Positions 37,177 to 45,021 of a stretch of 64,000 bases of DNA are shown here, one piece after another. Where the stretch lies: contig CAIPTY010000010.1 of the NCBI GenBank assembly GCA_903868145.1, positions 124,001-188,000 of the forward strand, written 5' to 3'. The translations under genes were made by a program, and so were the position numbers. Position 1 is the stretch's first letter. Each line of letters opens with the position of its first letter. This stretch comes from an uncultured Desulfuromonadales bacterium. Lineage in GTDB: Bacteria > Desulfobacterota > Desulfuromonadia > Geobacterales > Pseudopelobacteraceae. The notes below the pieces were generated by a model. It did not search any database. It was not told the DNA's origin and worked only from the letters and a program-made list of their open reading frames with translations.

Positions 37177-37211
37177 GTGCGGCTTAACAAGGTTTTTATA
37201 CTTTCAGACTT

Positions 37212-38282
37212 TCAGACATTACCAATTGGGTCAACAATCTTTTCTGCGTTTATCATATCAGAGAACGCTCCTGCCTGAGACTGCATAAAGCCTGGAGATA
37301 CATGAGTGTAATGTTCCGTTGCTGATAATGTAGAGTGCCGCATCAGAAGTCTCCTTACCTCGGTGCTTATACCAGATTCCATCAGTAAAGTCGAGAACGT
37401 ATGTCTCAAAGTATGGTGCGTCACGTTTTTCGTGATGCCGGCCCGTTTACTCGCAAGTTTCAGCAAAGTCTTGATACTCTGATACGGCAGATCCGTGTCG
37501 GGGTTTATCTTCAACCACTCTCCATCAACTTTACCCATTGCTTCAGCCAGTGCCTTCTGTAACCGTTCAGTAAGTATCGGGTATACCACTACCTTGGCGC
37601 CCTTCCCTCTCACAGTTATACGACCTCCTGGTAGGTCTACATCCTCAACCTTCAGGTTCAACGCTTCATTTCTACGAAGTCCCGCATCTGAATATAGCAA
37701 CGCCAACACTTTCTTATCATCAGGGATGGCATTCAGTAGACGTTGTAACTCATCCATCGTGAGCGGAGTCTGAACACGCTTCGGTTTTGTCTTGGCCTTG
37801 GGTGGTTTGGGAATCACCGGCATTTTATCTGCCATACCATTTAAGTGCATCCAGCGACACATTGCAGACAAGTAGTTGAGCTCTTTTTGAATGGTGCGAT
37901 GGCTGATACACCTATCTGTACGTGGTATTGGAGTTTTAAGTCTTTTGGCGGTATATCCATAGACCAAAGTCGGGATTATGTGACCGGCCTGATATTTTCC
38001 AAAGTGCGGCAACAGTACCCGCTTCATGACGGAAATCATGTCATCTACTATCCCAGGACTGGCAATGGTTTGATAGAATATCAGATAATCAGGTAAAGCT
38101 TCTTGGATCGTCGGGAATACCGTTAGCCTTTCACCCTTAATCAGCGAGTTGATCTGCTTATCTTTTACCAGTGCTTCGGCCTCAGTACACTTGAAGGTGT
38201 ATACCAACTGCTTACCTTTGCGTCCTTGGCTTATGATAATCTGCCATACACCAGGCTGCGTTGGATGCTTCCTAATACTCAT
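37212..38282 (-). CDS. Tyrosine recombinase (site-specific integrase)
   Basis: 356 residues. N-terminal SAM-like/core-binding region (residues ~60-150), then the catalytic domain with YSDAGLRRNEALNLKVEDVD (first Arg), THHTLRHTFSTLLMESG (H-x-x-R) and LMRHSTLSATEHYTHV (His and nucleophile Tyr). It presumably acts on the 43-bp repeats. The ATG overlaps the stop of the gene upstream (38279) by 4 bases. It ends 35 bases from the tRNA. Confidence 0.92.
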   Translation of the reverse strand: MSIRKHPTQPGVWQIIISQGRKGKQLVYTFKCTEAEALVKDKQINSLIKGERLTVFPTIQEALPDYLIFYQTIASPGIVDDMISVMKRVLLPHFGKYQAGHIIPTLVYGYTAKRLKTPIPRTDRCISHRTIQKELNYLSAMCRWMHLNGMADKMPVIPKPPKAKTKPKRVQTPLTMDELQRLLNAIPDDKKVLALLYSDAGLRRNEALNLKVEDVDLPGGRITVRGKGAKVVVYPILTERLQKALAEAMGKVDGEWLKINPDTDLPYQSIKTLLKLASKRAGITKNVTHHTLRHTFSTLLMESGISTEVRRLLMRHSTLSATEHYTHVSPGFMQSQAGAFSDMINAEKIVDPIGNV

Positions 38283-38788
38283 GGTAATAGGTGATTTCGT
38301 TCAGAAAGGATCTTTGCAATATATGCGATTACGTCTTGTGTTTCTTTGAATGTCAAGGCTTCAGTCATTTTCATTATCGTGTCCTTGTTTTGGGCAATCA
38401 TTGCACCCATTTCAGGCCCGAACCTCTCAGACAGGTAATCATACACGGCTTTAGCATCCGTTATTTCAGGGTTTACTAATACTTCAGTTACCCCTGTATC
38501 TGCTGGTATTAAGGCACTATTGTCAAATTTCCTCATTCTCCTTTTAATCTCTTCAGGACTGGCTTTTGCTTCAAAACTAAGGGGCATTTTACCTAATTCA
38601 AACAATCTATTTTGTACAGCTTCCAAAGCCAATCTTCTGAATCTTTCGGTATAAGTACGCCTTCCTGCAAAAATATCCCCTACTTGTGTTCTTGAATAAC
38701 CAGTGTTTTCAGCAAACCACTTACAAGCGCCGCCAGGAGAGCACAAGAAAATCTCCCGACGTGCTTGTTGACTTGGTATCCATGGCAA
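38279..38788 (-). CDS. HTH-like hypothetical protein, 5' end altered by an IS remnant
   Basis: 169 codons from ATG 38788. Residues 23-60 resemble a helix-turn-helix (WFAENTGYSRTQVGDIFAGR). Residues 1-21 are the antisense of a transposase fragment (38725-38904) and so are not native; the original start was lost or lies further on (an internal Met is at residue ~68). The rest has no family I recognise. It is coupled to the integrase by a 4-base overlap, suggesting a regulator or directionality role; this is inference. Confidence 0.5.
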   Translation of the reverse strand: MPWIPSQQARREIFLCSPGGACKWFAENTGYSRTQVGDIFAGRRTYTERFRRLALEAVQNRLFELGKMPLSFEAKASPEEIKRRMRKFDNSALIPADTGVTEVLVNPEITDAKAVYDYLSERFGPEMGAMIAQNKDTIMKMTEALTFKETQDVIAYIAKILSERNHLLP

Positions 38789-39060
38789 TGACCGCAGGGG
38801 TTATGGCCCGGCACCTTTTGTTTGACAGTTGGTTTGCCTTCCCTGCCACGATACGAAAGATACACGCTCTGGGGATGCACACCGTCTGCATGCTCAAGGA
38901 TACCCGTAGCCGATTTCAGGCTGAAACGAGGGTCGCGTTCCATGTTAAGTTTACGGAGCACGGAGAATTCACCAGTCGCATGCAATCCCGTGATAGCAAT
39001 CTCGGCTTCCAGTGCATTCATGGGATCAGTATGGTAATTGCGGGCATTCTTTGTTTTCAT
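38680..39060 (-). CDS. Truncated hypothetical protein, C terminus replaced by IS-remnant antisense
   Basis: 126 codons. The first 52 (MKTKNARNYHTDPMNALEAE to FSLKSAT) look native; from 38904 on, the frame runs through the reverse strand of a transposase fragment, so the tail is accidental. It overlaps the preceding gene (stop 39026) by 35 bases. No recognised domain. Confidence 0.35.
   Translation of the reverse strand: MKTKNARNYHTDPMNALEAEIAITGLHATGEFSVLRKLNMERDPRFSLKSATGILEHADGVHPQSVYLSYRGREGKPTVKQKVPGHNPCGHCHGYQVNKHVGRFSCALLAALVSGLLKTLVIQEHK
38725..38904 (+). pseudogene. Transposase fragment (IS4-like DDE group)
   Basis: The plus-strand frame KRRQESTRKSPDVLVDLV...ARHLLFDSWFAFPATIRKI...LGMHTVCMLKDT is the middle of a DDE transposase, around the second catalytic Asp in FDSWF. 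Both ends are missing and no terminal inverted repeats are seen. Its edges coincide with the points where the two minus-strand genes lose their native sequence. Confidence 0.7.
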
Positions 39061-39382
39061 CTGCGACTACCTTGTATTTTCTCGGACTGCGCCGATTCGG
39101 ATTGAGTTTATTAGACAGGATTTGAGAGTACTTGCGTTCTGCGTCTGCTCGTCTACGTCGGAACCAGGTTTCTTTCTGTCGGCCAAAACCGCGTGATGAT
39201 CCGGAATGTTTCTCAATGAGGAAACCACTTGGCGTCACAACCAGGTACAATTCATACCAAGCTCCCAGAACGCTATCGGCTTCCAGTCGAGTCCGTTGCA
39301 ATACATGCTCGCCGATGCAGAGATCAAGTGGCAATGCAATTTGCTGAAAATCGGTATTTGCGGCTTTAACGGTCGGTGCCAT
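39026..39382 (-). CDS. Small protein with WGR-like region
   Basis: 118 residues. The middle (WYELYLVVTPSGFLIEKHSG then RGFGRQKETWF and ADAERKYSQILSNKLN) resembles a WGR-type fold, but the WGR triplet itself is absent (SGSSRGFG). Overlaps the RHH-like gene by 17 bases and the truncated gene downstream by 35. Possible nucleic-acid-binding protein; low confidence in any function. Confidence 0.45.
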   Translation of the reverse strand: MAPTVKAANTDFQQIALPLDLCIGEHVLQRTRLEADSVLGAWYELYLVVTPSGFLIEKHSGSSRGFGRQKETWFRRRRADAERKYSQILSNKLNPNRRSPRKYKVVADENKECPQLPY

Positions 39383-39581
39383 TTTCTTTGCCCCTCATCG
39401 CTTCCAGTAATATCATTCGCGCCATATCGACGACCTTCAAACCCCGATGCTCTGCTTCAGCAATTAACCATTCTTCGAGTTTCACTGGTATCCGCATTGC
39501 CGGAATGCGACTCGGCATGGTGTTAGCTTTGCGCCAGCCCAACTGCCGGCCACGTGGTTTCTTTTCTGGCGTGTCTGACAT
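39366..39581 (-). CDS. Ribbon-helix-helix-like small protein
   Basis: 71 residues: basic N terminus (KKPRGRQLGWRKANTMPSR), then RIPVKLEEWLIAEAEHRGLK and VVDMARMILLEAM, the strand-helix-helix pattern of RHH DNA-binding proteins found with mobilisation or toxin genes. It lies 5 bases behind the 83-residue gene and overlaps the WGR-like gene by 17, so it is part of a small operon. Confidence 0.5.
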   Translation of the reverse strand: MSDTPEKKPRGRQLGWRKANTMPSRIPAMRIPVKLEEWLIAEAEHRGLKVVDMARMILLEAMRGKENGTDR

Positions 39582-39586
39582 GCGGC

Positions 39587-39838
39587 TCAGCGATGATTCC
39601 AGGCTGCAGCAAACTGTTCAGCAGCTATCGCTTCTTGAAACACCCCGGCAACAAACTCCGTGTCGTCGAACAGTACCGTAATGCAGCCCCCTTTTGAGGG
39701 TTTCACACAGACAGGTGCTCCCGTTGCAACAAGACGGTGTGCCTCATCGCGCTGAGGTGCAGGTATACATTCAAACCAGTCGGGTGTTGCTATCGCCGGT
39801 GTCTTCAATGTTTCTTCAAATCTTTCTGTCCAATTCAT
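39587..39838 (-). CDS. Small hypothetical protein of the island
   Basis: 83 residues, acidic, no domain I recognise (ATPDWFECIPAPQRDEAHRL; GGCITVLFDDTEFVAGVF). GAGGAT lies before the ATG. First gene of a minus-strand run of four overlapping or adjacent small genes (39838 to 38680). Confidence 0.5.
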   Translation of the reverse strand: MNWTERFEETLKTPAIATPDWFECIPAPQRDEAHRLVATGAPVCVKPSKGGCITVLFDDTEFVAGVFQEAIAAEQFAAAWNHR

Positions 39839-39986
39839 GGTTTATCCTCCTCAAGGTGGGAAGATACTCCGGTGCATTTAATTGTCAACAAATAAATAAT
39901 AGTATGGACGATTTATTAGGCGAGAATTGTTTTGCATTTTGAATGGAAGTTATTGCTGCGAGGAATTTTGTTGTTGCGGAACAAAA

Positions 39987-40023
39987 TGTAACGGCGCAGA
40001 AAAACGTACTCCGCGCCGCTACA
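39987..40023. terminator. Intrinsic terminator-like hairpin
   Basis: TGTAACGGCGC (39987-39997) pairs, with one mismatch, with GCGCCGCTACA (40013-40023) just past the stop of the antitoxin gene (40041). A short A/T run follows on the minus strand (TTTTGT). Confidence 0.55.
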
Positions 40024-40040
40024 TTTGTCAGACCATATTA

Positions 40041-40406
40041 TTAAGCGCACAATTCAAGATTAAACCTGTTTGCCTTCACCATTGGAACAACTTCTCTGGC
40101 ATGTTGTTTAACCAGGTCAATTATGCCGTATCCGGCCATAGTATGTAGAGTTCTCGACAGATTACTTTTGTTGCGGCCAGTTAAGGCCCCCAATTCGCTG
40201 AGAGACTTGGGGTTCTTTTCTTCAATAACCCTTAGCAACAACCGATTATCATCACTCAAAACTTGAGCGAATGATTGCAATGACTCAAACCAGATTTTCG
40301 GTTCGTCTTTCTCTGGCTTGTATTCACCCTTTGCAATAGCAATAGTACGCTGCTTGAATTCTTCGCGAGACATGATTCCTACGTTAATACTCTTGCTGGT
40401 TGACAT
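40041..40406 (-). CDS. Winged-HTH antitoxin of a TumE-type module
   Basis: 121 residues. The C-terminal two thirds form a MarR-like winged helix (SLSELGALTGRNKSNLSRTL, then HTMAGYGIIDLV), as in the HVO_A0114-type regulators that accompany DUF6516/TumE toxins. Encoded 23 bases after the toxin gene on the same strand. Likely neutralises the toxin and represses the operon. Confidence 0.65.
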   Translation of the reverse strand: MSTSKSINVGIMSREEFKQRTIAIAKGEYKPEKDEPKIWFESLQSFAQVLSDDNRLLLRVIEEKNPKSLSELGALTGRNKSNLSRTLHTMAGYGIIDLVKQHAREVVPMVKANRFNLELCA

Positions 40407-40429
40407 TTTAACCTCCCCGACAATTACTA

Positions 40430-40768
40430 TTAAACGATCTTACCGACTTCTTCCCAAAAATCCTCAATCAACTGTGCCGCCGATTCAAAATCATATTGGA
40501 CTACGGTTTCACTATTATGTTTGTGATCCCATGTCACCCTTCTGCATCCAAACTTCTTTCTGCGCGACCTTGATGAATAGCCGTGAGCATTGTCATACCC
40601 GACAATACGCCTGTTGTGTCGGTCATGGAGAGTAATGCAGTACGAAATCCCATGAGGAATTTGCTCTGTTGCGTTGACCTGACACGCTTCAAATTTTACC
40701 CAGTAATCCTTGTCCAAACGGAACGTATACCCGTTCAACTCAAGTAATGTATTCAGGCTATCGGGCAT
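40430..40768 (-). CDS. TumE/DUF6516-family toxin
   Basis: 112 residues. The stretch IPHGISYCITLHDRHNRRIV followed by GYDNAH is the hallmark of this family, which is annotated as the toxin of toxin-antitoxin pairs. A C-terminal YDFESAAQLIEDFWEEV helix completes it. Toxin-first order fits such modules. The biochemical target is not known to me. Confidence 0.65.
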   Translation of the reverse strand: MPDSLNTLLELNGYTFRLDKDYWVKFEACQVNATEQIPHGISYCITLHDRHNRRIVGYDNAHGYSSRSRRKKFGCRRVTWDHKHNSETVVQYDFESAAQLIEDFWEEVGKIV

Positions 40769-41005
40769 ATTATAGAAACTCCACGATCTTACTGCTGGTT
40801 ATCATCAGGTAACAACTATAAACATTGTTTGCCATATATTCAAGTATTTTTTGCATTAGCCAACCAGTTTACTCGAACCTATGCCGCGATATAAATTACG
40901 TGTCAATCTGGGGTGTACCCCGCTTAACATTTGCCTGATGCGCTAAAATATGTCAATATAGGGTCAATAGTTCGCATTGTTTGACTAAAGTGTCAGGAAC
41001 ATCAC

Positions 41006-41575
41006 ATGAATGGACAGAAAGTAGGCTATATCAGGGTATCATCGGCTGAGCAGAATACTGAGCGGCAGCTCGATGGCATTCAGCTAAACAAAATATTTAC
41101 TGACAAATTATCCGGTAAATCAACCGACAGACCTCAGCTACAAGAAATGTTGCGATTTGTCCGTGAAGGAGATCAGCTGTTTGTCCATTCGATGGATAGG
41201 CTGGCTCGCAACCTTGTTGATCTGCGACAGATGGTTCAGGATTTAACCTATCGCGGCGTCAAAGTTTCTTTTGTGAAAGAAGGGCTTGTATTTAACGGTG
41301 ACGATACCGCAATGTCGGTGTTACTGTTGTCTGTAATGGGAGCTGTCGCTGAATTTGAACGTGCTATTATCAGGGAACGGCAAGCTGAGGGAATTCGCAT
41401 TGCAAAAGTAAAAGGTGTGTATAAAGGTCGCAAGGTATCGCTGACTCTTGACCAAGCTGAAGAAGTGCGGCGCAAGGTCGCGGCTGGTGTCCCTAAGGCA
41501 AAAATTGCGCGAGAATACAAATGTTCACGAGAAACTTTATATAAATATCTACGCCAAGGAGAAACAGCAGAATGA
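41006..41575 (+). CDS. Serine recombinase / resolvase
   Basis: 189 residues. Catalytic serine in VGYIRVSSAEQN, conserved MDRLARNLVDLRQMV and AEFERAIIRERQAEGI, and a C-terminal HTH_7 helix-turn-helix (AGVPKAKIAREYKCSRETLYKYL). Tn3-resolvase/invertase size. The 41572 gene overlaps its stop by 4 bases. As the integrase already serves integration, this enzyme may resolve multimers or invert DNA. The upstream gap (40769-41005) has no gene but may hold its sites. Confidence 0.9.
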   Translation: MNGQKVGYIRVSSAEQNTERQLDGIQLNKIFTDKLSGKSTDRPQLQEMLRFVREGDQLFVHSMDRLARNLVDLRQMVQDLTYRGVKVSFVKEGLVFNGDDTAMSVLLLSVMGAVAEFERAIIRERQAEGIRIAKVKGVYKGRKVSLTLDQAEEVRRKVAAGVPKAKIAREYKCSRETLYKYLRQGETAE

Positions 41576-42024
41576 AAGTTACAGAGAAATCGTTGAAAGC
41601 TCGCTGCACTGAACTGAATCTTGGGCCGCTAAGAAATACCACATTTGGAATCAAGGCTACGAGACTGAACGCTGGTTACACCGTTGAGCTTCAATATCGG
41701 GATGCAACACCTCCTCAGATACTTGCTGAAGCGGTGACTGCTGCTGAAGCAGCTGCAACAGTTGAGGGTGCAGCCGCAGGTGCCGCAGCCGTGAAAGTTG
41801 CCGGCCTTGATAAGCCAGAGTTTGTTACTCGGGACACATTCATCCGTCAGGCGGCAGAAAGATGTCCTAAATGTGCCACAAAAGATATTTTCAGCGGACA
41901 TATTTCAGTCGATAAAGGGGCGATGATCCAGAAGTGCTCATGCCAACGGTGCGGATTGGCATGGAATAGCATTTACCGACTTGATGATTATGAATTGTCT
42001 CTTTCGGTTGAAGCTTCTTCTTGA
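41572..42024 (+). CDS. Zinc-ribbon hypothetical protein coupled to the serine recombinase
   Basis: 150 residues. An alanine-rich helix (residues ~50-80: EAVTAAEAAATVEGAAAGAA) is followed by a four-cysteine zinc ribbon (ERCPKCATKD...QKCSCQRCGLAW). I know no named family. The ATGA overlap with the resolvase gene suggests the two act together; a DNA-binding or architectural partner is a guess. Confidence 0.6.
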   Translation: MKVTEKSLKARCTELNLGPLRNTTFGIKATRLNAGYTVELQYRDATPPQILAEAVTAAEAAATVEGAAAGAAAVKVAGLDKPEFVTRDTFIRQAAERCPKCATKDIFSGHISVDKGAMIQKCSCQRCGLAWNSIYRLDDYELSLSVEASS

Positions 42025-42026
42025 CT

Positions 42027-42050
42027 GATGTTAACTCCAATGTTAACATC
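42027..42050. promoter_or_regulatory. Probable operator of the HigB/HigA-like pair
   Basis: GATGTTAAC-TCCAAT-GTTAACATC is a perfect inverted repeat with 9-base arms ending 5 bases before the toxin ATG (42056). Fits autorepression by the XRE-type antitoxin; inferred. Confidence 0.65.
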
Positions 42051-42055
42051 ATAAC

Positions 42056-42406
42056 ATGACTCGAACCGTAAAATTCTATAAGACCGCAGACGGATACTGC
42101 CCGGTGCAGGAGTTCATAGAAAGTTTATCCGGCAAGGTTGCTCAAAAAGTGACTTGGACGTTGTCACTACTTGAAGAATTGGAGTTCTTGCCATCCACAT
42201 ATTTCAAGAAGCTTGTCAGTTCAGATGGAATCTGGGAGGTGCGGATTTCACTGGGATCGAACATTTACCGTATATTCTGTTTCTTTGCTGGCGATTCGGT
42301 TGTGATACTTACTCACGGTTTGGTAAAGAAAACCCAGAAAACACCACCTGGCGAAATCAAACGAGCAGAAGCATACAAGCAAGAGTATTTATTACGGGGG
42401 AAATAA
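42056..42406 (+). CDS. HigB-like (RelE superfamily) toxin
   Basis: 116 residues of the phage-derived Gp49/HigB type: VKFYKTADGYCPVQEFIESL at the N terminus, GIWEVRISLGSNIYRIFCFF in the middle and LTHGLVKKTQKTPPGEIKRA near the end. Ribosome-dependent mRNA cleavage is typical. The toxin comes first, 2 bases before the antitoxin gene. Confidence 0.87.
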   Translation: MTRTVKFYKTADGYCPVQEFIESLSGKVAQKVTWTLSLLEELEFLPSTYFKKLVSSDGIWEVRISLGSNIYRIFCFFAGDSVVILTHGLVKKTQKTPPGEIKRAEAYKQEYLLRGK

Positions 42407-42408
42407 GC

Positions 42409-42684
42409 ATGAGCGATTTAAGAGTGTATATTGATGGTCGGAAAAAACGTGATCCCGCGTTTGCCGAAAACTATGACAAAGGATTTCAGGATTTCAAGCT
42501 AGGAGTAATGCTTCGCCAAGCTCGTGAAGAGGCTGGTCTTACCCAGGAGGAACTGGCCAACAAAATCAGGACGAAAAAGACGGCAATTTCACGAATTGAA
42601 AACCATGCTGAAGATATGAAGCTTTCGACTCTTGAGAAGTTTGCCAATGCTCTTGGTAAACAGTTGACAATCTCTGTTGCCTAA
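42409..42684 (+). CDS. XRE-family antitoxin (HigA-like)
   Basis: 91 residues with an XRE helix-turn-helix (LRQAREEAGLTQEELANKIR then TKKTAISRIENH). It is the partner of the HigB-like toxin just upstream. A weak inverted repeat (42725-42746, TGTGAA/TTCACA) follows, then the right attachment repeat. Confidence 0.87.
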   Translation: MSDLRVYIDGRKKRDPAFAENYDKGFQDFKLGVMLRQAREEAGLTQEELANKIRTKKTAISRIENHAEDMKLSTLEKFANALGKQLTISVA

Positions 42685-42765
42685 ATATGTCTGAAATTGT
42701 CTGAAACCAAAAAAATAAAAAACCCTGTGAAGTGACTATTCACAAGGCTTTACAGATTTGGCCAT

Positions 42766-42808
42766 AGGCTTCGGAGGCCTGTACTCTATCCAGCTGAGCT
42801 AACCGCCC
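42766..42808. repeat. Attachment-site repeat, right copy (tRNA-Arg 5'-half)
   Basis: Identical to 37134-37176 over 43 bases. It lacks the T arm and CCA end, so it is not a working tRNA gene. Sequence to its right (42809-42919) is probably the original upstream region of the tRNA gene. Confidence 0.85.
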
Positions 42809-42919
42809 CTAACGAACAATCAAAACGACCGCTCATGCATACACTAATTGACCCGGCAACTCAAGCCAAAAACTGTAATCGAGGTGGTGTTTCCATTCTG
42901 TATCCAGATAGGAATTGAC

Positions 42920-43540
42920 ATGAAGTCAGCAGAGGTGAGGGTCATAGGACTGACAGGTGGAATCGCAACCGGGAAAAGTAGTGTCGGCCGGTTTTTTCAG
43001 AAAAAAGGCGCACTGCTTATCGACGCTGACCAACTGTCACGTGAGGCCGTGCAGCCTGGCAGTCCGGCATTGGAGAAGGTTTCGGCGGCATTCGGATCAA
43101 GCGTTCTGGCACCTGACGGCACTCTTGACCGCAAGCATCTGCGGAAGCTGGTGTTCTCGGACAGCGCCAAACGCCGACAACTTGAAGCAATCCTGCATCC
43201 CGATATCAAGCGCCGCGCTGAAGAGCAGATTGCCCATGCCGCTGCTGAGGGTCACCGGATTGTGGTATACATGGCGCCGCTCCTGCTCGAAGCCGGTGCA
43301 GCCGACCGGGTCGATGAAGTGTGGGTGGTTACCGTCCGCCCGGAGATCCAGATCGAGAGACTCATTTCCCGCGATGCCATAAGCCGGGATGAGGCTCTGC
43401 GGATCGTGGCAAGCCAGATGCCCCTGGCAGACAAGGAGCGTCTGGGCAGGATTGTCATCGACAATAGCGGTACTCCGGAAGAGACGGAGCATATTCTGAA
43501 TGAACTGTGGGCGAAAGAGATTGAGGCCAAAAATGAGTGA
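42920..43540 (+). CDS. coaE: Dephospho-CoA kinase
   Basis: 206 residues from ATG 42920 (AGGA upstream; the frame opens at 42848). P-loop GLTGGIATGKSSV, then DADQLSREAVQPGSP and the lid region ISRDAISRDEALRIVASQ are typical. Last step of CoA synthesis; with panB-panC-panP in this window, several steps of the pathway are covered. First core gene right of the island. The downstream methyltransferase gene overlaps it by 8 bases. Confidence 0.93.
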   Translation: MKSAEVRVIGLTGGIATGKSSVGRFFQKKGALLIDADQLSREAVQPGSPALEKVSAAFGSSVLAPDGTLDRKHLRKLVFSDSAKRRQLEAILHPDIKRRAEEQIAHAAAEGHRIVVYMAPLLLEAGAADRVDEVWVVTVRPEIQIERLISRDAISRDEALRIVASQMPLADKERLGRIVIDNSGTPEETEHILNELWAKEIEAKNE

Positions 43541-44714
43541 TGTACAGCATATCCTGCGCAAAGTTTCCCGACCCGATCCTCTGCCCGACGTTCCCCGCGA
43601 TTGTTTTGCCGCTGTACCGCGCGGTGCCGAAGAGATTGCTGCCGCCGAGCTTGGGGCGATGGGAATCCAGGGGGCGCGTGCCGGGAGGGGTGGAGTATCA
43701 TTCTCATGTGATCGATCCGGCCTCTATCGCGCTAATCTGTGGCTGCGCTGCGCCAGCAGGGTGCTGGTTCAGGTAGGGATGTTCCCCTGCACAGGCCCGG
43801 AGGAACTCTATGCCGGGATATATGCCATCGACTGGACATTATTGATAACGCCCGATATGACGCTGGCCGTTGATTGCAACCTGCGCGACTCCGCGCTGAA
43901 ACATTCCGGTTTCGTGGCGCTCAAGACCAAGGATGCCGTAGTCGACCGGATTCGCGCGGCCTGCGGCAGCCGACCGAGTGTAAATACCGCCGCACCTGAT
44001 GTCCGCATCAATATCCATCTGCTGAAAAATATATGCACAGTCAGCCTTGACAGCTCGGGCGATCCGCTCGACCGGCGAGGGTACCGGCTTGAACGCACCG
44101 AGGCACCTTTGCGAGAGACCCTGGCCGCTGCCGTAATCGCGCTTACAGGGTGGAATGGTTCGATGCCGCTGGCTGATCCCATGTGCGGATCCGGCACCAT
44201 TCCGATAGAGGCAGCGTTACTCGCCGGGCAGGTTGCACCCGGTCTGCAGAGGTCATTCGGGTTTGAGCGCTGGCTGGATTTTGATGAAAAACTGTGGCGA
44301 CGGTTGGTCAAGGAGGCTGAGAACAGTGTACGCAAGCTTCCTGTCGGCCTGGTTACCGGCTATGACCGCGACAACCGGGCTCTCAAACTGGCTGCTCGCA
44401 ATGCTGTCAAGGCCGGTTTTGAGGGGCAGATACACTTCTTTCATGCAGAACTGGAGGCATTTCAACCGGAGGGGGAGAACGGAGTGGTGATTATCAACCC
44501 TCCGTACGGAAAGCGATTGGGGGAGGACGATGACCTCAGGGAGCTGTATTGCCGGATCGGCGACATCATGAAGAAGCGATGCCGGGGATGGACCGGCTAT
44601 GTGCTGACCGGAAACCTGGAACTGGCAAAATATATCGGGCTCAAGGCCTCGCGGCGTTTCGTGCTCTTTAACGGCCCGATTGAGTGCCGCCTTCTGAAAT
44701 ATGAGCTGTACTGA
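43533..44714 (+). CDS. THUMP-domain class I RNA methyltransferase (RlmL/YpsC-like)
   Basis: 393 residues from ATG 43533 (the frame opens at 43500). An N-terminal THUMP/ferredoxin-like region is followed by a Rossmann methyltransferase with LADPMCGSGTIPIEAAL and catalytic NPPY (VVIINPPYGKRLGE). Proteins of this form methylate guanine N2 in 23S rRNA or tRNA. The overlap with coaE implies co-transcription. The exact RNA target is not evident. Confidence 0.87.
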   Translation: MSDVQHILRKVSRPDPLPDVPRDCFAAVPRGAEEIAAAELGAMGIQGARAGRGGVSFSCDRSGLYRANLWLRCASRVLVQVGMFPCTGPEELYAGIYAIDWTLLITPDMTLAVDCNLRDSALKHSGFVALKTKDAVVDRIRAACGSRPSVNTAAPDVRINIHLLKNICTVSLDSSGDPLDRRGYRLERTEAPLRETLAAAVIALTGWNGSMPLADPMCGSGTIPIEAALLAGQVAPGLQRSFGFERWLDFDEKLWRRLVKEAENSVRKLPVGLVTGYDRDNRALKLAARNAVKAGFEGQIHFFHAELEAFQPEGENGVVIINPPYGKRLGEDDDLRELYCRIGDIMKKRCRGWTGYVLTGNLELAKYIGLKASRRFVLFNGPIECRLLKYELY

Positions 44715-44996
44715 TCAACGCTTAAGCTTGTGGCAGAACAAACAGCGCATCGGCTGCCCTCCCGGCTTGATGGGATGATCCTTGGGAAACAGTATCTTTA
44801 CGCCGTCATGGCAGCTTTCACAGAGAGGATCCACCTCTTTTTTTGTTTTTCCCTCCTTGATCATGTCATGAAATTTCTGGTGGTCAGCATTGAGCGGCAC
44901 CAGTTTCGTCTTCTCTTTTCCCGAAATGGCAATAAAAACTGCCAGAACGAGAACTATCACGCCAACGAACAGCCAGTCGCGTTTATCTATTTTCAT
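44715..44996 (-). CDS. Small membrane-anchored diheme c-type cytochrome
   Basis: 93 residues: one N-terminal membrane segment (LFVGVIVLVLAVFIAI), then two heme motifs, CESCH and CLFCH, in the last 40 residues, with two or three further His as possible axial ligands. Resembles the C-terminal end of NapC/NrfH-like or split cytochromes. Its stop abuts the convergent methyltransferase stop. Followed upstream by the 45022 membrane protein gene, likely co-transcribed. Confidence 0.75.
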   Translation of the reverse strand: MKIDKRDWLFVGVIVLVLAVFIAISGKEKTKLVPLNADHQKFHDMIKEGKTKKEVDPLCESCHDGVKILFPKDHPIKPGGQPMRCLFCHKLKR

Positions 44997-45021
44997 GGTA
45001 CCGGTCTCTTTTCGCGTAGGT

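Larger units (their letters stand above)
37134..42808. mobile_element. Integrated element in tRNA-Arg, ~5.7 kb
   Basis: Bounded by exact 43-bp direct repeats. A tyrosine integrase gene sits just inside the left end, beside the tRNA. Cargo: HTH-type protein, small unknown genes, TumE-type and HigB-type toxin-antitoxin pairs, a serine recombinase with a zinc-ribbon partner, and an IS fragment. No replication, conjugation or capsid genes are visible, so it is a small island or satellite-like element rather than a full phage or ICE. Its base composition is more AT-rich than coaE and downstream genes. Confidence 0.85.

Noticed and set aside
37037-40975. Shared TAGGGTCAATA words at 37037-37050 (inverted) and 40955-40970
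   Set aside because: Only ~11-12 bases, and one lies outside the 43-bp attachment repeats, so chance is likely.
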